Source: Ciona savignyi (taxonomy: Eukaryota > Chordata > Ascidiacea > Phlebobranchia > Cionidae). Taken from it: a stretch of DNA of 64,000 nucleotides. Where the stretch lies: contig CH003046.1 in assembly GCA_000149265.1 (NCBI GenBank), positions 1-64,000 of the forward strand. The letters run 5' to 3'. Position numbers and translations under genes: made by a program. The notes beneath the pieces were generated by a model. The model was not told the DNA's origin. It searched no databases and worked only from the letters and a program-made list of their open reading frames with translations. Numbering within the stretch: the stretch's first letter is position 1; every line of letters starts with the position of its first letter. Positions 34,862 to 47,440 of the stretch are shown one piece after another.

Positions 34862-35245
34862 TGTAGCTATCTTGGCATTATATTTGCAAAATCTGCAATT
34901 ATTTCATTTAATCGACGCCAACTGTGTTCGTTATGTCATTACCTCATGACGTCATTGGCACCTAAAGCAGTTGTTTTTCTTCTACGTCATTATTTGCTTT
35001 ATAAAGCGCTGTGTGATTACACACACAGATACATAGAAACACAACTTAATAAAGAATACATCTACTAGTGGAGTTTTACGGTTCTTCTATTTAGAGGAGG
35101 TTCCGCTGCCAGTCGAGTTTAGTTCCACGCCATATAGGTACACATGGAGTCGGAACGGAGAATTATGTACTGGATATAGACGGCAGCGGATCCTGGGACC
35201 TGGTCCCGCGGCCAATTTAGATCGTTGAAAAACCCTGCCCCCACA
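34862..35245 (+). mobile_element. Gypsy-type 3' LTR
   Basis: Same family as the solo LTR at 12724-13133, which has an extra internal duplication of about 26 bp containing CATGACGTCATTGACACC. It begins TGTAGCTATC, ends CCCCCACA, and carries TTTATAAAG and AATAAAG. The right junction TGGTTTAACACG is identical to that of the solo LTR, so it is the same ancestral insertion. Confidence 0.65.
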
Positions 35246-35702
35246 TGGTTTAACACGTGGTTGACACTCTCCCATAACGAGTACTTTAAATTATACCTTG
35301 CAGTATGACTACGGTTTGAAGTATCAACAACGAGAATATTAATCTAGTATTTCTTTATTCATTTAATGGGTGGTTTTGATATGAAGAACAAGTCCACTGT
35401 AAAAATACAAGTGTTATATTTTGTATTTAATAATAAAATAAATGAATTACGAATAAATGTAATAAATATTTATGTTTAAAACCATCAATGAGTGAACTAT
35501 ATTTAACTAACCATAATCCAAAAATGTCATTAGTTGTCCATATCTTCGCTTGCATCACGGACAGCAATTTCTGCATATTTAAAGAACCAATAGGTTAGAT
35601 ATAACGATCACAGACACAAATAGAGAAATATAAGTGTACACGCGAACACGGAAACCCGTACTAACACACACGTTTAAAATGACTTAAGATAAAAAATAAT
35701 TA

Positions 35703-35953
35703 GTATAGGATAGGATATTCATGTATCTAACCGTCGATAGGAAAACGTAATCGTTCTTACACCGGTATAACTGTCATATTACCATGGGCCGACCGTCAGG
35801 TACCGGAACTGTTGCACGATTTAGACGTTTATTCAATTTTATTAGGATAAATTTACTGAGTTGAGGCAGTATCAAGTAAGTATCTTGTCCAAGTATACTG
35901 TAACCATTCGACTAAACGGCGACACACTGGTCCACAAAGCTGTTCGGTCGGAT
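35703..35953 (-). mobile_element. Degenerate tRNA-derived SINE
   Basis: Paralogue of 13808-14058, with the same tail and head remnants. Confidence 0.6.
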
Positions 35954-35999
35954 TAAGTTATTGCCGCACTGGGGACTAATTTATTAACAATAAACCATG

Positions 36000-36275
36000 A
36001 GACATAACATTATGAAACTTTTACCTTGAAGCTGCAGCTAAAAAAACAATTTAAAAAAATAATACCCTTCTGGTTTTTAACGCCCCAGGGGAATTCCCTT
36101 AAATTTATCACCCAAAATATTGGTTTCTGCATATCTAGGCCATGTTGTCTAACAAATGAAAAAGTTATATTACGTTTTCGTTATTCCTTCTGGTAGATGT
36201 CGGGGCGACTTGCCATGCCTGTCAAGCGTTTAACAAAGAAAAAAACAGAAAAAAAAAAACGGACAAAAACACAGA
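36000..36275. repeat. Satellite monomer inside peptide-gene 3' region
   Basis: Same arrangement as 14098-14372. Confidence 0.6.
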
Positions 36276-36282
36276 CATAACA

Positions 36283-36438
36283 TTATGAGACTTTACCGTG
36301 AAGCTGCTTCATCATTTGGTTCCAATCACCCCAACGTCTGCGCCTGCGTGCTGCTTTCATTAGTTTTAATTGAAACGCATCAGTTATTTGACTCGACACC
36401 AAAATCGCTAGCACAAACAGAAGAATCGCCTTGTTCAT
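36283..36438 (-). CDS. Putative small secreted cationic peptide, copy 2
   Basis: A 51-residue frame identical to copy 1 over the signal peptide and the C-terminal WGDWNQMMKQLHGKVS. After the signal it reads AFQLKLMKAA and then five Arg. Relative to copy 1 there are four nucleotide changes in 156, all replacing residues (Thr to Leu, Thr to Ala, Ser to Ala), all between the signal peptide and the Arg run. The acceptor CCTTGCAG before the ATG and the 53-bp candidate 5'UTR intron (36439-36491) are unchanged. The frame is kept while the mature region changes, which is the behaviour of a real, fast-evolving secreted peptide. With so few sites, chance is not excluded. The opposite strand is also open, so coding strand is inferred from the signal peptide and splice context. 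Confidence 0.5.
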   Translation of the reverse strand: MNKAILLFVLAILVSSQITDAFQLKLMKAARRRRRWGDWNQMMKQLHGKVS

Positions 36439-36539
36439 CTGCAAGGATATCTTTTAATCTCATAAAACTTACACAATCAATTGAATCCTACCTTGAAGGT
36501 TTCTTTAAGTATTGGATAAATTAAAAGATACAGCCAAGT

Positions 36540-37874
36540 TATACCCGATTTCTTTTTTCCCCGTGTTTTGATGGTAACTGCGAAAACATTGAAGCTGGAA
36601 AAAGAAGAAGTCGAAGCGTTCGTTGCTCCCGACTCGTCTTAGTAAAATGTCTCCGATTTCAAGTAGGGCTGACTATCATTGTCTCGTTGCTGTGCTGATC
36701 AACGCAAACAGTGGTGTTATAAAGCTATCATGTATGTAGGTTCTTTAAATATTAAGACCACTTAAGTACTTAATGCAAAAATACTTACAAATACTACGTA
36801 TATGGGATAAGCACTACATGATAACAAAATATCATTGTGCTTTCTTCGATTCCCAAAAAAACAAATTTTTATTTAACTCCGTTTTTTTGCACCATTCTCG
36901 TAGTGGGATGTCATGTTTTTCATAAACAATTTTTGTTCGATAAACGATCTACAAAAATAACTAAATGGGCTAAAACTACTGCCAATGGATTTTTGCTAGA
37001 GAATTATTACACACGCAAGTTTTTGTGCCTTTCGACGGGTGACACTAACAATTGCAGTGTGTTGTAAATTTTAGAGACTTTCATTTTTCGTAAAACCCAT
37101 AAGTTTTTCCAACAAAACGAACATACTGTTTTATTGTTTAATACATTTGTGGTGCTATATTTTAGTGTACCAACGTTTACGTCCAAGCTTAACGCCACTG
37201 TTTGTTTTGATAAGCACATCAACCGGCGGGAAAATGCTAGTCAGTTGAATTGGAAACCGGAGACTTTTTTTTCAGAAACGATGAAGTTTCAACGACCAAA
37301 ACGATTAAGTAGAAACGAACGCTAAGACTTCTTTCATTTACAGATCTAATGATTTTACAGTTTTCATTAAAATTCAAGAATAAAATAATAGCGTTTAGGT
37401 TTAACCTTTATTTGAACATAAATTCTGAAACATAGAAATGCTAAAACATAGATAAAGCAAATATAAATAAAGTGTTGCTCATGCGAGCCCAAGACAATGG
37501 AAGTGATAAGTCGGATTGCCATGAGTATTTTAGTTAATTAAGGTGTAAGCTGCGTTTTGTTATTACAAACTTTGCTTTCAGGTATAATGTTAATACAAAA
37601 CATTTAAAAGTGGGAAGTTTCAACTTACGACATGCCCACGAACCAATTAGGTTTTTAAACTTTTTCTTAAGACAAAGCTTAATGTTGTTTGCAAGAAGAG
37701 TTCAAACGTTATCCACCACATTTTGCTCACCATAAAACCAAATCTACTTTGTATGTGGAGTAAATGTGCGCTAAAGGGTCTACTTCTATTTTTATTAATT
37801 TTGATTCTTCAACTGTTCTATATAAGTTTTAGACCTTTATGATTTTATACATGTGATAATAGTGTATTACTAGA
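36540..37874. other. Upstream region of peptide gene, duplicated spacer
   Basis: Matches 14640-15980. No gene is supported; the short frames shared by both copies lack start or splice context and simply reflect sequence identity. Confidence 0.5.
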
Positions 37875-38270
37875 CAGGCCCGGTGCTAGGAACCGCGGGG
37901 CCCAATTAGAAATGTGATGGCGGGGCCCCTACTCTTCATAGCAAAATTTATGAGTGTTTATATATCATAAAATACATACCAGTACATACAAACTACAAAA
38001 ATAGACATTTGATACTTGCTATAAAACAAATTAAAGGTAATGTGGATGCTTATTTACGATATATTGAGTTACTTCCAAACATATCTATATATTGTTTAGC
38101 AACCATATTCATTATGACGTAACAGGCAGACACAGAAATATAAATTTGACTTATTTACGATGATATTATGAGAAAGAATATTATTTCACTTTTTATTTTA
38201 CGTTTCAGTAGTATTTTAAACCTCGTAATACAGAAAGACCCCCGCTAGCGCGGGGCCCCTTCAAGGTGCG
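37875..38270. mobile_element. DNA-transposon fragment, GGGGCCC-rich ends
   Basis: CAGGCCCGGTGCTAGG at the left and GCTAGCGCGGGGCCCC near the right end interrupt a flanking repeat, deleting about 35 bp of it. The left end resembles hAT termini (CAGGSCCGGTGCTAGG). I found no clean target duplication. Confidence 0.45.
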
Positions 38271-38376
38271 GGAAACACTTGTTGTATGGCATAAATTTAT
38301 GCTATAGGGTCCCAACTACAATTTGTATTTTATACACTGAGTATGTAGTTTGTTTCTGAGTATGTAGTTTGTTTTG

Positions 38377-38669
38377 TCCGGCTCGTTGGTCTAACGGTTA
38401 AGTGCGTCGTCTTTCAATCGAAAGGTTGGAGGTGCGAAACTGGTCGCTATCTAGTCGGTTGTGTCCTTAGGCAAGGCACTTTACGGACATTGCCTGAACC
38501 CAGCGGATTATTGGGTTCTACCAAATTGAAGGAACGTGTTTATCATATACAACACACTGCAATAGCTTCGGTAACCCGACGATAGGCGCGAGGTGATCTG
38601 ACGATTGCCCGTGTGTTAACCCCCTTGGTTTTCCCATTCACGGGGATAAAGATGAATATCCTATCCTAT
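38377..38669 (+). mobile_element. tRNA-derived SINE, full length
   Basis: Head GTCCGGCTCGTTGGTCTAACGG with an A-box-like TGGTCTAACGG, then GGTTGGAGGTGCGAAAC in the B-box position, body, and an ATCCTATCC tail. This is the best-preserved plus-strand copy in the window. Related copies are at 5639, 12366, 13808, 17455, 22540, 32788, 35703, 46853 and 63869. Confidence 0.85.
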
Positions 38670-38689
38670 AAACGCATGGGTCCCTTAGT

Positions 38690-39860
38690 TATCCAATCAA
38701 ACATCTTTTCCATGTGTATAAAGAATAAACGTCTTAAATTTACGAAGATTTCACCACAAATGTTTTAAATTAGAGCTTCTTTTCAAGCGTTGTATGGAAT
38801 GGAGCTTAATTCCCCAAACAGCTCGATTTAGTTTATCACGGTTTCAGGGAATTCCCCTAGGTTTAGAAGACAAGTTTCTGATTTTACATATATGGCTCAT
38901 ATTATGTAACAATTCTTGAAGTTTTTAATCTGATTTGTCGACTCCTTGTTGTAATCTATGTAAACGTTTACTTTCTGTTAAATGAAACAGTGTCTAATGG
39001 TCTAACATTTCACCAAATCGGATTAAACTAGAGCAGCTATTCAAGCGATATGCTCCCAAAAGCTAATTTATTAGAATAAAACGTTTTGGTTTTTAACGTC
39101 TCAGGGCAATTACCCTGGATTCATTACCTTTCATTACTCCTTTTGGTAGATGTCGGGGCGACTTGGCATGCTTGTCACAATCATGATTTAAGAAAAAAAT
39201 CCTATTTTTAGGGTATTTCCCTAGGTAATTTTTTCTTTCTTCTAAATGTTAAATCAATGACTAATACACTTATATTCCACCAAATCTGATTTTAATTGTA
39301 ACAGTCGTTCAAGCGGTATGCCCAAAAAAGGCAATTTTTTGGTAAAAAATGGCGTTTTGGTTTTTAACATCCTAGGGGAATTTCCCTGAATTTATCAACG
39401 AAAATTTTGGTTTTTGCATATCTAGACCATGTTGTCTAACAGATCACTAAGTTTTATTGCGATTCCATTACTCCTTTTGGTAGATGTCGGGGCGGCATGG
39501 CATTCCTGTCACTATCATGATTTGAGAACAAAATCTTATTTTTTAGGGTATTACCCTAGATCATTTTTTTCATTTTTTAAGTATTAAATCAGTGACAAAT
39601 GCACTTACATTTTACTAAATCTGATTCAAATTGGAGCAGCCGTTCAAACCCTATGCCCAAAAAAGCTAATATTTTAAAAAATACCGGTATGGTGTTTACC
39701 GTCTCAGGGGAACACCCAAAATTTTGGTTTCTGTATATATTGACCATGTTGTCCAACAAATGACCAATTTATCCATTAACCTTTCTGGTACATATCGGGG
39801 CGACATGCCATGCCTGTCAAGCGTTTGACGAAAAAACGAAAAAAAAACGGACAAAAACAA
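38690..39860. repeat. Satellite array 2
   Basis: Three to four monomers of the 335-bp satellite, with the GATGTCGGGGCG mark at about 39147 and 39484 (337 bp apart) and a diverged one near 39793. Confidence 0.8.
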
Positions 39861-41761
39861 TGTGTTCCATTTTTTCAAACCCATGATGATTAACCGCAAT
39901 AATATTGGCTTTTAAAGTGTTTCATTTTTCCATATGGCAAAGTTACTTTTGCACATGAACGTAAATATAAGAGCCAAAGTGCAGCATACATAACTAATTC
40001 AAATTTAGGCAATCAGCTGAAGAAAATAAAATGCCAAAAAAGGTAAGTATGTTTAAAAAACGTTAATAGTAATACCTTCATGTTATCATGGAAAATCTCT
40101 TAACCTAAAAATACACAAGTAAATAAATTTCATATTACCATTATATAAAACAGCTAAACAAATATCCATTTTGAGGTAGAAGCTGTTTGGTATCGACGCC
40201 AGTCCGTTAACGACATTATTTTCTTTTTTTAGATACCGATTCTCTCGCATAGCGCTTTAAATGCGTCGCACTTAACCACAAGCTTTTCCAAATGGAAGAA
40301 AATAAATAAATCGGTTATTTAAAATAATTATTATTTAATGTTGACATCAATCACGCATTAATTCTGTTTTACAATGCAGTAAGATATATCCAACTCATAC
40401 GACTCTAACCTATTGGTCTGATTTCTGTCGAAGTCGTTTAACTAATTATTTTACCTATCTCTCCAATGCAAACTGACATTACACAGAGGGCTCTCACTCA
40501 AAATCATACCATAGAATGTCTTAGATTTTATTTATTATTTAAAATTTAAGCTAGGAAGCTAGGACATTTTTAGATGGAGATACACCATTAACACCTTTAT
40601 TTAAAAATAACTTCTTCACTATTACAAAACTTTACAGCTGCTCTGTGTAGGTACGAACATTCGGGAATCACTACCATTGGTACTCGCCAAAAAAAATACC
40701 GTGGTAGGAGAGGTCCACATGTTATTGCAGGCGGCACATGCATCGAAATTTCTTCTTTTTTAAACTGTTTAAGTGCACAATGAGCTTGACGCAACTGCAC
40801 TAGTAGTCATATCATCTGAAGTAATGTAATTCTAATACAAACCACCCGACAGCGGTTTTAAGCATACATACGTGGACTTTTTAGTTTTGGTTTACCAAAG
40901 GGATAATAAATTTTCGTACACAAATTGATTTATACAGCTATAAACGCTGTTCAGATAAGAATTTCACCAAGTAATGCAGTCGATTGACCTGTATTCCGCT
41001 GCACCATATGTAGCTCCATTTTGTCGATGGTCATCGCCATTACTTGATCACGTGGGCAAACGCATAGCTGAATGACGTCTTAGATCTCCGATTGTTGAAG
41101 AACACGGGGACGGATCTATAGCGCTTGACAAGATGCTTTGTTTTTAAAAAAATATGTGCTTCTGACACGAATATTTTTTTGTTAACTGTTCTTGGAAAAG
41201 AAGATTGGTTTGGTAATTGGACCCATGCGTTTATGCTTGCAGAAACAGAACTGTGGCAGTCCGGTTGAAATGTTCTGAAATGTTATATAACTTGGACCTG
41301 GCGTGCACATGTCTGACAAGTACATATTTTGTGTATTAACCACGGATAACAAGATCGGTTTGTTACCTCAGGAACCCATGCGTTTCCGCTTGCAGAAACG
41401 AACTAAATACTATATAAAGTACACCAATTGTGGTTATGGACCCTGCTTGCATAAAAACATAGCATAAATTGTATTTTAAAATATAGAAGGTTAAACACAA
41501 GAAATCCAGTATAAGATTGTGCTTTGATAAAGGTTTATTAATTCTGGGTTCTCTGATAAACATATAATTCTGGGTTCTCTGATAAACATATTTCTGGGTT
41601 TCTCTGATAAACATATCAGATCTTTGTTATATTTATTGGAATGGACTTTGTGGATACGAGTACAATTGCCAAGAATGGTCCGAACTCTATAAAATAGCGC
41701 TGACGTCTGCTTACCTTAATATATCATTGATGGTAAACCACAACGACATTAATGTAAACAT
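39861..41761. other. Spacer and 3' flank of gene E
   Basis: No gene is seen. 39890-40330 resembles the upstream flank of a plus-strand unit (compare 54650-54840 and 61880-61950). 40340-41760 is the 3' flank of gene E with a flanking-repeat copy at 41360-41465. A 30-bp direct triplication of TTCTGGGTTCTCTGATAAACATA lies at 41540-41615. Confidence 0.5.
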
Positions 41762-42790
41762 CTACCAAGTTTTTAACCACGATATTGCCGAGTTTATCCA
41801 ACCTTTTAAGAAACTTGGATTTTTGTAAATTGTGTACCCGCCGTATGCGCCAAGCAAAGCCAACACTCCAAGGGAAAACTTCATTTCTCTCATCATTCTA
41901 ATCATGATAGGATGGCTTTCCATGTAATCCCTTATAATGGAAGCACGCGCATTTGCGTGAGGAAAAGGTTTATTAGGAATCTCCTCGCCAAGAAATTCGC
42001 ACAGTGGAGCCCATCCGTCTTTAAAGTTGTACACAAGCAGCTTGTTCTTTGGTGCATTCTGTAGTAAATGTGGTCAATGTTATATAGTTTTATAAGCGCA
42101 AACGTAATGTATGTTTGGACACTTACAAGAAGGATGTTTGCGTTGTGGGTTCTATACAAACGTTTCATTACTAGTTCACTTCTGTCATATTTGGACCAAC
42201 GCCACTGTCGGCGTGAAGATATATCTACTTGCACTACAAAGAGATTCTGTATAAAAAAACTATGCGATGATCACATTAATTAGTCCCTTATCGGTTTACA
42301 CTGAACATCGCATAGGAATGCATGCTACATACTGATAGACTCTGTGAAGCGAAAATATTGCCATCCAGAATATGACAAAACTTGCATCAGTATATACAAA
42401 GGATCAGAATCAATGGACGTCAATTGAGTTAGGTTGCTTCGGTACCATAAGAATCCTCATCTCGAATAGAAACCACAATCTGTACGTAGTGCAATTATAA
42501 ACCGTGTTCTATTTAAAGACTTGTGGTAAATACTTTTCTTACTTTGGCATCTGGGTAAGCTTTTAATCCTCCCAAAACAGATAACAGGGACTATCGAGGA
42601 CTGCATCAACGCCTTTGTACATTCTCTTAAAGTCCTCAGCTGTTCCTCCATATTTTATTAGCTTGCGCCATTCTTTTCCCAGGTACCAAAAGTTTTCCAG
42701 CCAGTCGTATGTATTGTATCCAAACTCTTGGAACACTGCTGCCATGGTTTTAGTACCAGTTTTGGCATAACCGGCATAAATGACTTTCAT
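41762..42790 (-). pseudogene. Sulfotransferase, gene E (indels in exons 1 and 2)
   Basis: Exons 42543-42790 (248 nt, 4 short), 42333-42479 (147 nt, 2 long), 42127-42233 and 41762-42058. The 4-nt loss is in FWEEILK near 42570. The 2-nt gain is in the SIRDEDSWYRS motif near 42448, so the 3'-phosphate loop is destroyed as well as the frame. Exons 3 and 4 are intact, and exon 4 still encodes the PFPHAN block and the membrane helix. TMAAVF / ENFWYLG subtype, closest to G. Confidence 0.85.
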
Positions 42791-43350
42791 TCTTTCCTTT
42801 TGTTGCTATAGATGCTCACTTAAGTCAAGAAGAGACGTGTAGGCGAGCTACGTTTATATGCACAATAACCAGTTCACAATCATCTGTTTTATTGGCCAAA
42901 GTTAGCAAATGCTACATTAATGATTAACCGCAATGATATTCACTTTTGAAGCGTTTCGTTTTCCGAGTTGGCGGAGGCCATTAAAATTTGTTAACTAGTG
43001 CGGAGCATGAACATCAAAAATAAGTTTGGTTACCCACAAACCTATACGTGTTTTGCCAGCAGAAACAAGCGGCAAACTTGGTGTATAAAATTATAGACCC
43101 TGCTTGCGCAAATGTAGAAACCAAGATGTTTTTGCAAACTGTGGTGATTTAGCAAGTGGTTGACACTCTCGAGTTGTTAATTCAGGATTTGAAGTCAATA
43201 TGGCGGATACTTTACATAAAAGCCAAAGTGCAGCATACATAACTAGTTCAAATTTGGGCAATTAGCTCCAGAAAATCAAATGCCAAAAAAGTCAAGTATA
43301 CCTTCATGTTACCACGGAAAATCACTTAAAGTAAAAATACACAGCAAACT
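42791..43350. other. 5' flank of gene E
   Basis: Copy of 18862-19440 with promoter block and upstream repeat variant (43021-43170). No gene is seen. Confidence 0.6.
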
Positions 43351-44693
43351 AGAGAGTGCCAACCACGTGTTTAACCACTACTATTTGTAAAACACATTTT
43401 GTATGCCATAACCACAACTTGTATTTTATACACTGAGTATGTAGTTTGTTTCTGCAAACATAAACGCATGGGTCCCAGAGTTATCAAACCAAACTTTTTT
43501 ACTGTGTTATTAAAAAAATGAATAATCGTGTTATATTTGAGAACATTTCATTACATATATTTTAAATTAAAACTTCTTTTTAAGGCGTTGTAGTGAAATG
43601 AAGCGAAATTCGAAAAAAATTACCGATTTATTTTTTCATGTCTTCAGGGAATTCCCTAAGAATTTATTACTACATAAGTTTCTATGTGGGTTATGTTATC
43701 TAACAATTCTTAAAGTTTTAATGAGATTTGACGACTCCGTGTTGGAGATGTGCGGTGTGGCATGTATGTCACAATCATGATTCAGGAACATATTTACGTT
43801 ATTAAGGGAATTCCCCTAAGTATATGTTTTCATTATTTTTAATCAGCACAGAGTGGCTAACGATCGAATATTTTAACAAATTTGATAAAAGATAGAGCAT
43901 CCGTTCAAGCGGTATGCCCAAAAAAGCTAACATTTTAGAAAAAAAATACCGTTTTGGTTTTTAACGTCCCAGGGAAATTCCCTTAGATTTATTACCCAAA
44001 ATTTTGGTTTCTGCAATCTAGACACTGCTGTTTAACAAATCACCAAGTTTCATTACGATTCCATTACAACTTTTGATAGATGTGGGCCGACATGCCATGC
44101 CTGTCACAATCATCATTTGAGAATAAAATCTTATTTTTTAGGGTATTTCCTTTGAGAATAAAATCTTATTTTAGGGTATCGTTTAAGTTTAACCTGCATT
44201 TGAACAATAAATTCTAAAACATAACAATGATAAAACATAGAATAAGGCAAATGTGATAAGTGTTGCTTATGCGAGCCCAAGACAATGGAAGTTATAAGTC
44301 GAATTGCCATGAGTATTTTAGTTAATTAAGTTGTAAGCTGCGTTTTGTTATTACAAACTTTGCTTTCAGGTATAATGTTAATACAAAACATTTAAAAGTG
44401 GGAAGTTTCAACTTACGACACGCCCACGAACCAATATGGTGTTTTACAAGAAAGAGTTCAAACGTTAACCACCACATTTTACTAACCATGAAACCAACTC
44501 TACTTTGTATGCGGAGTAAATGTGCGCTAAAGGGTCTATTTCATTTTTTATTAATTTTGATTCTTCAACTGTTCTATAGAAGTTTAGAACCTTTAAGATT
44601 TTATACATGTGATAATAGTGTATTACTATAGAGTGTCAACCACGTGTTGAACCACCACTATTTGTAAAACACATGTTGTATGCCATATATTCA
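43351..44693. repeat. Flanking repeats, satellite and conserved spacer
   Basis: Flanking repeat 43356-43490, satellite pieces about 43495-44170, spacer 44170-44630 (copy of 20225-20735), then the start of another flanking repeat at 44634 that is interrupted by a hAT element. Confidence 0.7.
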
Positions 44694-44701
44694 TGCTACA
44701 G

Positions 44702-45730
44702 CAGGGATGTCCAACCTGCGGCCCGCGGGCCGCAGTGCGGCCCACCCGAGATTTTTGTGCGGCCCGCTAGTCATATTGACTCCAAGTAGTATTTTAAACT
44801 TTAAATCTTAGCCTAATTAAAATGTATCAGTCAGCTTTTAGGGGCGCTTTAAAAATCAAAATTGAAGAAAGAAACATACTGATGACAAACACTTATCTCA
44901 TTGACTTTGTATTGCAGAAATAAGTTTTTGTTTCTTTCTATATGTGTGTTATTTGTTCCTTTTTTCAAAGATGAAATTAATACTGATGACAAACACTTAT
45001 CTCATTGACTTTGTATTGCAGAAATAAGTTTTTGTTTCTTTCTATATGTGTGTTATTTGTTCCTTTTTTCAAAGATGAAATTAATGGCTTTTAATTGTTT
45101 CTTTATGTACGCATTCAGGGTTGGAATTAAGGGATCGCGAATCGCTATTCGCGAACCGTTTTCTAAAGTTCGCGAATTACAAAATGTAACAAAATTGCGA
45201 AAATATAAATTACCGTTACTGATTTCGCGCACTTTCAATAATAAATCATTAACACGTTAATATAACATCGTTTGCCTTTAACATAACATTTAACAATAAC
45301 ATTACTATTACATTTATTTACCTTGCCTTTACTTTGCATTATTGGCGTATAATAAGCATTTCTATCACAACGCAACAATGGCCATTATGCGTTCATATAC
45401 CTCGATTCCTTTATTTATGATTGGCGAGATGCGACACACCCCTTTTGAATTTACGTTTATTGCAATTTATCATTACTGTACTACTAATAAACGGTATTGT
45501 CTGCTTTATATAATAAAAATCTTTCTGGTTGTTTAAGGCAATTTATCATAACCAAACATATTTTGAGCGCTTTAGCGCAAAAATTCTCCTTACCAACACA
45601 TTTCGCAAATCCTTTCAAAACCATTAATTCGAACCCTGCCATTTTTATTAAAATTTAATAGGTTCTGCGGCCCATTGAATTATTTCAAGTGACAATGCGG
45701 CCCGTTACAATAAAAGGTTGGACATCCCTG
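44702..45730. mobile_element. Non-autonomous hAT element (1029 bp)
   Basis: Terminal inverted repeats CAGGGATGTCCAACCT at both ends and a perfect 8-bp target duplication TGCTACAG (44694-44701, 45731-45738). The left end has a GCGGCCCGCGGGCCGC palindrome. An internal direct duplication of about 105 bp (about 44880-44983 and 44984-45088) is nearly exact. A second hAT-like element is nested inside (45116-45638). No transposase frame. Confidence 0.92.
45116..45638. mobile_element. Nested hAT-like element (523 bp)
   Basis: Ends CAGGGTTGGAATTAA and, inverted, CAGGGTTCGAATTAA (14 of 15 match). It contains repeated TCGCGAA words near 45130-45180. Target duplication is not evident. Confidence 0.65.
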
Positions 45731-45738
45731 TGCTACAG

Positions 45739-46852
45739 GGTCCCAACTACAATTTGTATACACTGAGTATGTAGTTTGTTTCTGCAAGCTTAAACGAATG
45801 GGTCCCATAGTTATCTAACCAAACTTCTTTTCCATATATAGGTACATGTGTAAATAAAGAATAAAGGTCTTAAATTTACGAAGATTTCACCACAGATGTT
45901 TTAAATTAAAGCTTTTTTTCAAACGCTGTATGGTGAAATGAAGCTAAATGCCCCAAACAGCCCGATCTAGTTTTACGCGGTTTAAGGGAATTCCCCTGGG
46001 TTTAGTAGACAAGTTTCTGTTTTTACATATGTGGATCATATTATGTAACAATTCTTAAGGTTTTAATCTGATTTGACGAATCCTTGTTGAAGATGTCCGT
46101 GCGATATGGCATACCTGTCAATCATAATTTAGGAACATATCTTCGTTTTTAAGGGAATTACCTTAAGTAAATGTTTGCTTTATTTTAAATGGCACAGAGT
46201 GTCTAATGGTTTAACATTTCAGCAAATCTGATCAAAATTAGAGCAGCCGTTCAGACGCTATGACCAAAAAGCTAAATATTTCATAAAAATAGCGTTTTGG
46301 TTTTAAACGTCCCAGGGGAATTCCCCTGGATTTATTACCCAAAGTTTTTGCACATCTAGACTATGTTGTCTTACAAATGTCAAATTTTTATTGCGATTCC
46401 ATTACTCCTTTAGGTAGATGTCGGGGCGACATGGCATGCTTGTTACAATCCCGATATAAGAACAAAATCCTATTTTTAGGGTATTTCCCTAGGTAATTTT
46501 TTTTTCTAAATGTTAAATCAATGAATAATGCACTTACATTCCACCCAATCTGATTTAAATTGTAACAGTCGTTTAAGCTCTATGCCCAAAAATGCCATTT
46601 AAAAAAATAGCGTTTTGGTTTTAACGTCCCAGGGGGAATTCGCCTGTATTTTTCACTTAAAATTTTTGGTGTTAACATATCTAAACCATGTTGTCTAACA
46701 AATCACAAAGTTTAATTGCGATTCCATACCTTCTTTTGGTAGATGTCGGGGCGGCATAGCATGCCTGTCACAATCATTATTTGAGAACAAAATCTTATTT
46801 TTTAGGGTATTTCCGTAGTATTTTTTTTAATTTTTTTAAGTGTTAAATCAGG
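45739..46852. repeat. Flanking repeat remainder and satellite array 3
   Basis: Flanking repeat resumes to about 45815. From 45990 satellite monomers follow, with the GATGTCGGGGCG mark at about 46412 and 46742 (330 bp). Confidence 0.8.
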
Positions 46853-47155
46853 ATAGGATAGGATAGGATATTCATGTTTATCCCCGTGAATGGGAAAACC
46901 CCAGGGGTTATCACACGGGCAATCGTCAGATCACCTCGCGCCCATCGTCGGGTTACCGGAGCTATTGCAGTGTGTTGTATATGATAGATACGTTCCTTCA
47001 ATTTGGTAGAACCCATTAATCCGCTGGGTTCGGGCAATGTCCGTAAAGTGCCTTGCCCAAGGACACAACCGACTAGCTAGCGACCAGTTTCGCACCTGCA
47101 ACCTTTCGATTGAAAGGCGACGCACTTAACCGCTAGACCATCGGGCCGGACACAC
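46853..47155 (-). mobile_element. tRNA-derived SINE inserted in a satellite monomer
   Basis: Reversed full-length copy with a four-fold GGATA tail at 46853 and the tRNA-like head ending GGTCTAGCGG... at the right. It splits one satellite monomer (TTAAATCA / TGACTATTGCACTC). The matching monomer at 21820 has no insertion. Confidence 0.88.
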
Positions 47156-47440
47156 ATGACTATTGCACTCACATTTTAAAAAATCTGATTCAAAATGGAG
47201 CAGCTGTTCAAACCCTATGCTTAAAAAACCCAATATTTTAAAAAAAATACCGTTTTGGTTTTTAACGTCTCAGGGGAATTTCCCTGAATTTAACACCCAA
47301 AATTTTGGTTTCTTTATATCTAGACCACGTTGTCTAAAAATCAAAAAGTATTATTGTGATTCCATTAACCCTTCTGGTAGATGTCGGGGCGACATGCCAT
47401 GCCGGTCAAGCGTTTGAAGAAAAAAAGGAAAATCATTTTC
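47156..47440. repeat. Satellite monomer, interrupted copy continued
   Basis: Second half of the split monomer, with CAGGGGAATTTCCCTG and ATGTCGGGGCGACATG. Confidence 0.75.

Noticed and set aside
38377-38450. True tRNA gene at the SINE head
   Set aside because: A and B boxes are approximate and no cloverleaf with anticodon stem can be drawn. The sequence continues into the SINE body and tail.
45342-45536. Frame of 64 codons inside the hAT element
   Set aside because: It lies in the nested non-autonomous element and has no similarity to a transposase or other known protein.
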